5,619 nucleotides of DNA from Desulfobacterales bacterium (GTDB lineage: Bacteria > Desulfobacterota > DSM-4660 > Desulfatiglandales > Desulfatiglandaceae), in the NCBI GenBank assembly GCA_027061865.1, contig JAMOVZ010000431.1, forward strand, positions 1 through 5,619, in the 5' to 3' direction. Positions 1-5,619 of this stretch are shown piece by piece. Below the pieces are notes generated by a model that worked only from the letters and a program-made list of their open reading frames with translations, ran no database searches and was not told the DNA's origin. A program made the translations under genes and the position numbers. Every line of letters starts with the position of its first letter. Position 1 is the first letter of the stretch.

Positions 1-364
1 GGCGGCCTACCGGGTAAACCCGCTCCTTCACATTATGAAGAAGCTCCGTCACAAGGGGCCTGCCTTCTGGGTCTTTAAGAGAGCAAATGTATCCGAACGG
101 CTTGTTCAGCATAATATAAACAGGAGATTTCGGAGCAGGGAGCTCACGTTCTCCCACATGCACTTTGTCCACTCCCCACCGCACCTTAATCCAGGGCTCT
201 CGAACCACCTTGCCGTTGACCCGAATTTGACCCTCCCTGATGAGCCGGTCGGCCTTGCGCCTGGAGGTGACCCCGGCAAGGGAGAGGAGGCGGTTTAGTC
301 GAACCGGCTCCGAGGCCTCAAACTCAACCTTCTTGGTTCGGCGCTTGCGCTTCTTGCTTTTCAT
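1..364 (-). CDS. rluB: 23S rRNA pseudouridine synthase, RsuA/RluB family (5' part, truncated by window edge)
   Basis: This family converts a specific uridine in ribosomal RNA to pseudouridine; RluB acts on 23S rRNA helix 80. The first 121 residues are visible. A strongly basic leader comes first (9 of the first 12 residues are Lys or Arg). An S4 RNA-binding domain follows at about residues 21-68, containing VRLNRLLSLAGVTSRRKAD and the IRVNGKVV strand. The catalytic domain opens with YIMLNKPFGYICS at 83-95 and reaches YPVGR at 117-121. The catalytic Asp of the family motif GRLD would be the second codon beyond the edge, so activity cannot be confirmed here. The ATG at 364-362 is chosen because GAAGG lies 6 bases upstream and the S4 domain follows at the usual distance. 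It overlaps the end of scpB by 41 bases out of frame. RsuA, RluE and RluF are alternatives; the scpAB neighbourhood favours RluB. Confidence 0.88.
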   Translation of the reverse strand, partial: MKSKKRKRRTKKVEFEASEPVRLNRLLSLAGVTSRRKADRLIREGQIRVNGKVVREPWIKVRWGVDKVHVGERELPAPKSPVYIMLNKPFGYICSLKDPEGRPLVTELLHNVKERVYPVGR

Positions 365-950
365 CCTTTTCCTTCGGAACCGTCTCATGCCCAGATGGGG
401 CTGAGGAGCTCCCTTCAGCCCCCTTAGAGGTAAGATCCTTGATTTCCTTGAGCCTTGGCAGGGAGTCAAGGTCTTTGAGGCCGAATACCTCCAGGAACCT
501 CTTTGTTGTGCCATATATGAGAGGCTTGCCCGGCACATTTTTCCGGCCAACAATTCTTATAAGCCCTTTTTCCATGAGGGAGCGGAGGATTCCGCCCACA
601 TCCACACCCCTTAATTGTTCTATCTCTTGCCGCACTATGGGCTGTTTGTAGGCTATGATGGCCAGGGTCTCAAGTGCAGCACGGGAGAGCTTCGAAGGGG
701 TGGTCTTAAGCATCTTTAAAATGTAAGGGGCATAATCTGACCTTGTGCGAAACTGAAAGCCGCCCGCCACTTCTTGCAACCGGAAGCTGCGGTTCATCTG
801 CTGGTAGTCTGCCCGGAGTTCCTCCAGTGCTGATCTTACCTCTGAGGCATTGACCTGCCCAATCCACTCTTGAATCTCCCGGGCACTCAGGGGGCGGTCT
901 GAGGAAAACAAAAGTGCCTCAATTATGAACTTGAGGGGTCTCGGTTCCAT
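324..950 (-). CDS. scpB: Segregation and condensation protein B (ScpB), kite subunit of SMC-ScpAB
   Basis: ScpB dimerises and binds the central region of the kleisin ScpA, forming with SMC the ring-shaped bacterial condensin that organises and segregates the chromosome. The protein is 208 residues from this start, normal for the family. Two winged-helix domains are visible. The second carries the family signature RAALETLAIIAYKQPI, followed by EIEQLRGVDVGG, LIRIVGRKNVPGKP, YGTT and the FLEVFGLKDL strand/helix. After LPRLKEIKDL there is a hydrophilic, charged tail of about 35 residues that is probably disordered. An upstream in-frame ATG at 971 would add seven residues, but GAGG sits one base from it, too close. 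The ATG at 950 has GGAG with a 6-base spacer, and the protein then begins MEPRPLKFIIEALLF as is typical. It overlaps the scpA end by 32 bases. Confidence 0.95.
   Translation of the reverse strand: MEPRPLKFIIEALLFSSDRPLSAREIQEWIGQVNASEVRSALEELRADYQQMNRSFRLQEVAGGFQFRTRSDYAPYILKMLKTTPSKLSRAALETLAIIAYKQPIVRQEIEQLRGVDVGGILRSLMEKGLIRIVGRKNVPGKPLIYGTTKRFLEVFGLKDLDSLPRLKEIKDLTSKGAEGSSSAPSGHETVPKEKDEKQEAQAPNQEG
365..375 (-). promoter_or_regulatory. rluB ribosome binding site inside scpB
   Basis: GAAGG followed by the spacer AAAAGG and ATG on the minus strand, the same spacer sequence and length as at scpB. It lies in the codons for the hydrophilic ScpB tail and supports the pseudouridine synthase start at 364. 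Confidence 0.68.
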
Positions 951-1692
951 CCTTTTCTCCGCATTCCTCACAAAAGGCGGCCCTCAGCTTGATATCACTC
1001 TGGGGACTGGGCTGGAAGACCTTGACCACACCGGTGTGGACAAGCTCTAAAAGGGCCAGAAAAGTCACAACGAATTCTGATATATCCTCTAGGCCGTCAA
1101 AGAGTTCTTTGAAATAAATAGCCCCCCTCTCGCGAAGACGGGAAACAATATGGGCGGCCTTTTCCTTTAAGGACCATTTCACAGGCCTGAACTTGAGTTT
1201 AGTCTCAAGGGCCCTTCCCTCCATGACAGCCTTGAAGGCCTTCATTAGTTGGAATATGTTTACATCCAGTTCAGGAGAGTCCTGCTTCAATTCTTTGTAA
1301 AGAAACGGGTCTGGGGGTCTGGTGAAGACATCCCTTTCCAGCATCTCTCGTTCGGAGAGTTCTTGAGCAACCCCTTTGAGGTGCATGTATTCCAAAAGAG
1401 GCCGGGTAATTTCCATCCTTGGGTCTTCCTCTTCTTCACCTTCGAAGGCGTTGGGCAAAAGCATCTTGGACTTAATGTGAAGAAGGGTAGAGGCCATAAC
1501 TAAGAAATCTGCCGCCACATTTATGTTGAGCGCCTTCATCATCTCCAGGTATTCGAGATATTGATCAGTAATGGTGGCAATGGGGATGTCAAAAATGTCA
1601 ACCTCGTTTTTGTGGATCAAATGGAGAAGCAGGTCCAATGGACCTTCAAATATTTCGAGTTGAACCTGGTATTCCATACTATCTCGAGTCAT
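919..1692 (-). CDS. scpA: Segregation and condensation protein A (ScpA), kleisin subunit of SMC-ScpAB
   Basis: ScpA is the kleisin that bridges the two SMC heads and recruits ScpB. The N-terminal helical domain opens with YQVQLEIFEGPLDLLLHLI (residues 8-26), followed by VDIFDIPIATITDQYLEYL and DFLVMASTLLHIKSKMLLP, all hallmarks of the family. An acidic linker (GEEEEDPR) leads to a middle ScpB-binding region. A C-terminal winged helix at about 170-236 ends in FLALLELVHTGVVKVFQ and DIKL. The length of 257 residues is ordinary. The start is uncertain: the ATG at 1692 has only a weak AGGT about 11 bases upstream, while the ATG at 1677 gives MEYQVQLE, the usual family beginning, with a weak GAGA 4 bases upstream. 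A 17-residue tail containing C241-x2-C244 lies beyond the winged helix and runs into scpB sequence. It is probably the first gene after the 208-base gap. Confidence 0.95.
   Translation of the reverse strand: MTRDSMEYQVQLEIFEGPLDLLLHLIHKNEVDIFDIPIATITDQYLEYLEMMKALNINVAADFLVMASTLLHIKSKMLLPNAFEGEEEEDPRMEITRPLLEYMHLKGVAQELSEREMLERDVFTRPPDPFLYKELKQDSPELDVNIFQLMKAFKAVMEGRALETKLKFRPVKWSLKEKAAHIVSRLRERGAIYFKELFDGLEDISEFVVTFLALLELVHTGVVKVFQPSPQSDIKLRAAFCEECGEKDGTETPQVHN
951..960 (-). promoter_or_regulatory. scpB ribosome binding site inside scpA
   Basis: GGAG followed by the 6-base spacer AAAAGG and ATG on the minus strand. This decides the scpB start at 950 over the ATG at 971, which has no well-spaced site. 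The same bases encode Gly-Glu-Lys-Asp in the ScpA tail. Confidence 0.7.
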
Positions 1693-1900
1693 TTTTGTTC
1701 AAGAACCTGTTTCCCTGCCCATAGAACAATTCCAACTGACAACCTGATTTTGGGGTTCTAACATTATCAGCCCAGGACTCCTGAGGATATAACGTATCTC
1801 ACCCTGCAAAACTTGACACCAATGATTTTATTGAGTCCATAAGCTACAAGAAAACTCCAGCAAAAAGCTGGATGGAGCGCCTTGTTTGAGGCTTCCTTTG
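1693..1900. other. Intergenic gap trpS-scpA, no gene seen
   Basis: This is the only sizeable non-coding stretch. Read on the minus strand from the trpS stop it holds a GCCT/AGGC mini-stem, then the TCCAGC/GCTGGA hairpin annotated as a possible terminator. An AT-richer leader follows with a short palindrome (CAGGA-C-TCCTG at 1773-1783) and several GTTC/GAAC tetramers near scpA. I find no convincing pair of -35 and -10 boxes; GATAAT on the minus strand around 1765-1770 is the best -10-like hexamer, but nothing suitable lies upstream of it. Neither strand has an ORF with a recognisable product or a plausible ribosome binding site. Confidence 0.6.
1848..1872 (-). terminator. Possible intrinsic terminator after trpS
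   Basis: On the minus strand, 28 bases past the trpS stop, TCCAGC and GCTGGA form a perfect 6-bp stem with a TTTTT loop, followed by GTTTTCTT. The stem is short and the T-run is interrupted, so termination may be weak and allow read-through into scpA. A competing pairing exists: CTCCA just upstream can pair with TGGAG in the 3' arm. The position directly after a stop codon and the transcription direction support the call. Confidence 0.42.
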
Positions 1901-2899
1901 CTATAGATCGGAAGGCATTTTTATTGCCTGTCTTACCTCTTCCATGGTGCTTTCAGCAATGGCCCGCGCCCTCCGGTTGCCAGCAACCATAATTTCTTTC
2001 ACCCTATCCATGTGGGCGCCCAATTCCCTTCTCTTTTCTCTGATTGGTTCAAGCCCCTTGATGAGGCTTTGGGCCATTATCTTCTTGCACTCCACACAAC
2101 CTATCCGGGCAGCTCGGCAGCTGGCCGCTATCTCTGAAACCTTGCCTGGATCTGTATATATCTCGTGGTAAAAATAGACATTGCAGATATCAGGGTCGCC
2201 TGGATCCGTCTTACGCTTTCTCTGGGGATCTGTGATCATCTGGGAGACCTTTTTTTCCACTTCCCCAGGCGGATCAGTCAGATAAATGGCGTTTCCATAA
2301 CTCTTGCTCATCTTTCTTCGGTCAATTCCCAGGAGTTTCGAAGTGGGGGTCAAGATCACATCAGGCACAGGGAAGACCTGGGTTTTGTAAAGATAGTTGA
2401 AACGCCTTGCAATCTCGCGGGTGAGTTCCACGTGGGGGGCCTGGTCCTCACCAACAGGCACCCCGTTTGCCTTGTACATGAGGATGTCGGCGGCCTGGAG
2501 CACAGGATAACCCAAGAACCCGTATGTGTGGAGATCCTTTTGAGTAAGTTCTTTGAGCTGCTCTTTATATGTGGGGTTGCGCTCAAGCCAGGGAAGGGGA
2601 GTGATCATGGATAATATGAGATGAAGCTCGGCATGCTCCTTGACCTCTGATTGGATGAAAAAGGTGCATTTCTCTGGATCTAGGCCCACTGAAATCCAGT
2701 CTGCTATAATTTCGTAAGTAGTTTGCTTTATAATTGCCGGATTGGCATACTCACTGGTAAGCGCATGCCAGTCAGCGATAAAGAAGAAACAATCCCACTC
2801 ATCCTGAAGATCCTTCCAGTTAAGCAGCGCTCCATGCAGATGCCCTAAGTGCATCCTGCCTGTGGGCCTCATTCCGCTAACAATTCGCTTCTTTGCCAT
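1901..2899 (-). CDS. trpS: Tryptophanyl-tRNA synthetase (TrpRS), class Ic, with a probable Fe-S cysteine motif
   Basis: The cytoplasmic enzyme activates tryptophan with ATP and charges tRNA-Trp. Its 332 residues match the usual bacterial length. The HIGH-class signature is PTGRMHLGHLHGAL (12-25), with HLGH at 17-20. GEDQAPHVELTREIARRFN (150-168) is a characteristic TrpRS segment near the active site, and the KMSKS loop is exact at 196-200. The C-terminal helical part carries four cysteines, C239, C261, C268 and C271, spaced C-x21-C-x6-C-x2-C. This is one residue from the 4Fe-4S motif I recall from Thermotoga maritima TrpRS (C-x22-C-x6-C-x2-C). The start ATG at 2899 lies inside the upstream tRNA nucleotidyltransferase gene (23-base overlap); no other in-frame start is near, and MAKKRIVSGMRPTG is a typical beginning. 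A hairpin with a T-rich run follows the stop codon. Confidence 0.96.
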   Translation of the reverse strand: MAKKRIVSGMRPTGRMHLGHLHGALLNWKDLQDEWDCFFFIADWHALTSEYANPAIIKQTTYEIIADWISVGLDPEKCTFFIQSEVKEHAELHLILSMITPLPWLERNPTYKEQLKELTQKDLHTYGFLGYPVLQAADILMYKANGVPVGEDQAPHVELTREIARRFNYLYKTQVFPVPDVILTPTSKLLGIDRRKMSKSYGNAIYLTDPPGEVEKKVSQMITDPQRKRKTDPGDPDICNVYFYHEIYTDPGKVSEIAASCRAARIGCVECKKIMAQSLIKGLEPIREKRRELGAHMDRVKEIMVAGNRRARAIAESTMEEVRQAIKMPSDL

Positions 2900-5619
2900 T
2901 GCTGTAAAACATACCTCCTTCTAAGTAATTCTCCCTTACAAACCTGATTTCCTCTTCCCGGCTGTTGATCTCTTTGTTCAGCCTTGCCTTAAGCAGTTCC
3001 TCAAATATGAGCTTGAACCTTGGCCCCGGCTCCAGCCCGAGGTTTATCAAATCCTTGCCCTTCAATTCCACCGTGGTCCCTTTAAGTTTAGTAAAATAGG
3101 ATGAGATAAGGCGCTTTGCTTTTTCGCCTCCACGTTTTCCAGCAGGACCCACCCGTGCCATGGCGTAAAGAAGGATTTCTGTATCATAAGGGCTCAACAA
3201 TGTATAGAGTTCATAGTTGCTCCCTTTGAATTTGTAAAGATCACTAATAAGCCCCATTAGCTTTTCCCGCTGGGCGAGCATTAGTTGGCTGCGGGCATCG
3301 TGCATCCCCAGGCGCCTTGCCATCTCCTTTAACTCTTTAGGGCCAAGGCCTGAGGTGAGGCCATGCCAGTACACCCACCAGGGCTCGCAGGGCTCTTCCA
3401 AAAATAGCAGTTTGAACCATGAGACCACATTTTTTATCTCCACGAGGGTGGCGCGGAGTCGGGCATCCAATTTGATATTGGGGGAGATGAACTGGAGTAA
3501 ATCCAACTCATCCATCCTCTCGATTGCCTTGATGGGATCGGCCTCTTGGAGGATGAGCTTCAGTTCCAGAAAAAGCCTGTGCCCCGAGACATCTTTGAAG
3601 CAGTTTATCTTTACGGCATTTCTGATCAGGGCAAGTGTGAGCTTTCCGATCTTAAAGCCGAAACGTTGCTCAAATCTAATTGCCCTAAAGACCCGTGTGG
3701 GGTCCTCCACAAAGCTCAGGTTGTGGAGGACCCGTATCACCTTTTCCTTGATGTCACGCTGCCCCCCGAAGTAGTCCACCAGCATTCCGTAATCCCTCTT
3801 GTTTAATTTTAATGCCAGGGTGTTGATGGTGAAATCGCGTCTGTAGAGGTCCATCTTGAGGGACGAAGTACGGACAATAGGGGGAGCTCCGGGCGCCTCG
3901 TAGTACTCCATGCGTGCCGTTGCGACGTCTACCTTGAACCCGTCGGGGAAGATCAGCACCGCAGTGCCATACCTTTTGTGGCTACGCACCTTGACCCCAT
4001 GGTGTTTGGAGAACTCATGGGCAAATGCTATCCCATCGCCCTCCACTACCACATCCACATCACCCACCCCGAGGGAAGCACCGCCTGATGAGCCGGGGCA
4101 TTCCCTTTTTAGGAGTATGTCCCTTACAAGGCCCCCCACAAGGTATATGTTAAATCCAAGCAGGTCAGCTACTTGGCCCATATCTTTCAAGCGTTCTATT
4201 ACCTTCCTGGAGAGCCGTTCCTTGAGCATTCCGGCCAGGTTTTTCCGCTTGGATCCAAGGCCCAAAGGTTTTTTTGCATAAAAGGGCTCAGGCAGGGCGG
4301 GTTCCCCAACAAGGATATTCATGAGATCGGTTCTGGTGATAACCCCTATCACCTTTTCCCCGTCAATAACTGGCAACACCCTGAGTTTGGTCCTGATTAT
4401 GAGGTCCTGGACTTCCTGCACAGAGGCCCCGGGGCCTACTGTAGAGAATTCAATGTTCATGTACTCTGAGACCTTAACCTTATCCAGGCCGAAGAACAGT
4501 GCCTTTTCCACCACCTGCCGCGTCACAAACCCAAGCAATTTCCCTTGTTCCTGGCCTTCCTCCTCTATCACGAGCAAAACATTTATATTGTATTTGGTCA
4601 TGAGGTTTGCCGCTGTCTTTATGGTGGCATCGGGAGGTACGGAAATTACTGGAGAAGACATCATTTCCCTAGCCTTGACCACCGGCCTGATGTGGCGGCG
4701 CAATACGGCATTAAGAGCCCTTTCCACCTGAACCAAGGTTTTGCCCCTGACGGTGGCCGATGCAGCTTGAGGGTGCCCGCCTCCTCCCATGGCTACAGCG
4801 ATTTCACCCACATCCACCTCCGGCACACGGCTGCGGGCAACCAAGTAAATCCGGTCTTCCATCTGTGCCAAGGCAAAAACCACATTTAAATTCTCCATCT
4901 CCATGAATTTGTGGACCAGCACGGCAAAGTCTCCAATATACTCATCCCTCACCACCTTGGTTACAACCACCTCCACCCCATTAATATTCTTGGTGACTGC
5001 GGATTGGGTAAGGTCATTAAGGACCCAAAGCTGCTCAGCGGTAAGTTCCCTTGTGAGCATATCTGAGACGATATTGTGGTTTGCCCCCTGGGTGGCCAGC
5101 CAAGCGGCTGCCTCGTAATCCTCCCAAGTGGTAGAGGAAAAGGTAAAGGAGCCGGTATCTTCGTGGATTCCCAGGGTCATGATGGTAGCTTCATCAGGGG
5201 TAAGCTGAATCCCTTTTTCCTTGAGCATCCTTGCAAGTATTGCTGTTGTGGAACCGGTCGGCCTGATCACCTCGAGGTGGCCATGTATGTCGTCATCAGA
5301 GGGAGGATGGTGATCGTAGATGTGGACTTCAACATCATGCCTTTCCGCAATCAGGGCAAACTTGCCGATCCTGCTCTTCTGCCTTGTGTCCACTAGGATA
5401 AGCTTATTGACTCTTTTGAGGTCAATCTCCTTTGCTTTTGCAAAATCAAAAACATAAGAGGCCGAATGTAGAAAAAAATTCCGAAGGCTGCTCTCCTGTG
5501 CCCCTGGGAAGACCAAGGTGGCCTGAGGATAAAGCCTCTTTGCTGCAATCATGGAGGCAAGGGCGTCAAAATCCGCATTGATATGAGTGGTTATGACCTC
5601 AAGGCCGCCCTCTTGGTTT
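2877..5619 (-). CDS. DHH-CBS-CBS-tRNA nucleotidyltransferase fusion (A-adding or CCA-adding), N-terminus off the window
   Basis: A multidomain protein whose C-terminal class II nucleotidyltransferase adds nucleotides to the tRNA 3' CCA end. Numbering is from the ATG at 5552. The DHH phosphoesterase domain contains VDTR (54-57), DHH (80-82), GIHEDTGSF (128-136) and the DHHA1 motif GGGGHPQAAS (256-265). Two CBS repeats follow at about 293-350 and 361-415. The nucleotidyltransferase head has LVGGLVRD (471-478), metal-binding DVD (498-500), RRDFTIN (571-577) and motif C DYFGGQRDIKEKVIR (593-607). The amino-acid template EDPTR is at 616-620, and the tail includes LGLEPGPRFKLI (838-849). The frame stays open to the edge and 22 further codons include THINADFDALAS, the first DHH motif, so 5552 is not the true start. 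By memory the Aquifex homologue with this layout is A-adding; a full CCA activity is also possible. Some databases call it polyA polymerase, which is less likely. trpS overlaps its 3' end. Confidence 0.93.
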   Translation of the reverse strand, partial: NQEGGLEVITTHINADFDALASMIAAKRLYPQATLVFPGAQESSLRNFFLHSASYVFDFAKAKEIDLKRVNKLILVDTRQKSRIGKFALIAERHDVEVHIYDHHPPSDDDIHGHLEVIRPTGSTTAILARMLKEKGIQLTPDEATIMTLGIHEDTGSFTFSSTTWEDYEAAAWLATQGANHNIVSDMLTRELTAEQLWVLNDLTQSAVTKNINGVEVVVTKVVRDEYIGDFAVLVHKFMEMENLNVVFALAQMEDRIYLVARSRVPEVDVGEIAVAMGGGGHPQAASATVRGKTLVQVERALNAVLRRHIRPVVKAREMMSSPVISVPPDATIKTAANLMTKYNINVLLVIEEEGQEQGKLLGFVTRQVVEKALFFGLDKVKVSEYMNIEFSTVGPGASVQEVQDLIIRTKLRVLPVIDGEKVIGVITRTDLMNILVGEPALPEPFYAKKPLGLGSKRKNLAGMLKERLSRKVIERLKDMGQVADLLGFNIYLVGGLVRDILLKRECPGSSGGASLGVGDVDVVVEGDGIAFAHEFSKHHGVKVRSHKRYGTAVLIFPDGFKVDVATARMEYYEAPGAPPIVRTSSLKMDLYRRDFTINTLALKLNKRDYGMLVDYFGGQRDIKEKVIRVLHNLSFVEDPTRVFRAIRFEQRFGFKIGKLTLALIRNAVKINCFKDVSGHRLFLELKLILQEADPIKAIERMDELDLLQFISPNIKLDARLRATLVEIKNVVSWFKLLFLEEPCEPWWVYWHGLTSGLGPKELKEMARRLGMHDARSQLMLAQREKLMGLISDLYKFKGSNYELYTLLSPYDTEILLYAMARVGPAGKRGGEKAKRLISSYFTKLKGTTVELKGKDLINLGLEPGPRFKLIFEELLKARLNKEINSREEEIRFVRENYLEGGMFYSNGKEANC
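2913..2920 (-). promoter_or_regulatory. trpS Shine-Dalgarno inside the nucleotidyltransferase gene
   Basis: AAGGAGGT on the minus strand is a near-perfect anti-16S match, 13 bases before the trpS ATG, which is longer than the common 5-9. It lies within the last coding codons of the upstream gene. The ATG immediately after it is in the upstream gene's reading frame and would yield only a 12-residue peptide, so the trpS ATG at 2899 remains the best start. The arrangement suggests that ribosomes finishing the upstream gene re-initiate at trpS. Confidence 0.7.

Noticed and set aside
35..298. Plus-strand open frame of 87 codons
   Set aside because: It lies antisense to the pseudouridine synthase, which has clear family motifs; the plus-strand translation has no recognisable domain and no good ribosome binding site.
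1804..1822. Sigma-54-like promoter on the minus strand (TTGG ... TTTTGCA)
   Set aside because: The GG and GC elements are 11 bases apart instead of the required 10, and the CAC after GG is absent; sigma-54 spacing is strict.
1813..1842. Perfect TTGACA on the plus strand, facing antisense to trpS
   Set aside because: The hexamers 16-18 bases downstream (around ccataa) do not resemble TATAAT, and no plus-strand gene follows.
1879..1893. Integron attC-like element (gcgccttgtttgaggc)
   Set aside because: The core site would need GTTRRRY; GTTTGAG does not match, and no integrase or gene cassette is present.
2165..2614. Plus-strand open frame of 149 codons inside trpS
   Set aside because: It is a shadow of the strongly conserved trpS frame; its length follows from the codon bias of the opposite strand and it shows no protein family features.
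2899..2930. T-box or trp-attenuator leader for trpS
   Set aside because: trpS begins inside the upstream gene, so there is no untranslated leader to hold a T-box or Trp-codon leader peptide.

Overview
The window is a compact stretch of housekeeping genes, all on the minus strand. In order of transcription they are: a large DHH-CBS-tRNA nucleotidyltransferase fusion (its start lies beyond the right edge), tryptophanyl-tRNA synthetase (trpS), a 208-base gap, then scpA, scpB and the 5' third of an RsuA/RluB-type pseudouridine synthase that runs off the left edge. I see no RNA gene, CRISPR array, insertion sequence, phage gene or plus-strand gene.

The protein families point to a bacterium. The DHH-CBS-nucleotidyltransferase fusion, its linkage to trpS and scpAB, and a TrpRS with a four-cysteine cluster motif resemble what I recall from Desulfobacterota (deltaproteobacterial sulfate or metal reducers) and some deep-branching thermophiles. 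That placement is from memory and is only moderately secure. Base composition is intermediate and I see no stretch that looks recently acquired.

Right block (1901-5619): the fusion protein repairs or completes the tRNA 3' end, and trpS, which starts inside its last codons, charges tRNA-Trp. Gap (1693-1900): a weak intrinsic-terminator-like hairpin lies just after trpS, followed by an AT-richer leader with short inverted repeats before scpA. This suggests two transcription units or partial read-through. Left block (1-1692): ScpA and ScpB are the kleisin and kite subunits of the SMC-ScpAB condensin, followed by a large-subunit rRNA pseudouridine synthase, an association seen in many bacteria.

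Each of the three close gene junctions is an out-of-frame overlap of 23-41 bases, with the downstream ribosome binding site inside the upstream coding region. That implies translational coupling. No undescribed system is evident. The most notable points are the probable iron-sulfur site in TrpRS, the bifunctional-looking fusion enzyme with an unusual Gly/Ser-rich insertion in its catalytic head, and the repeated coupling sequence at scpA/scpB and scpB/rluB.
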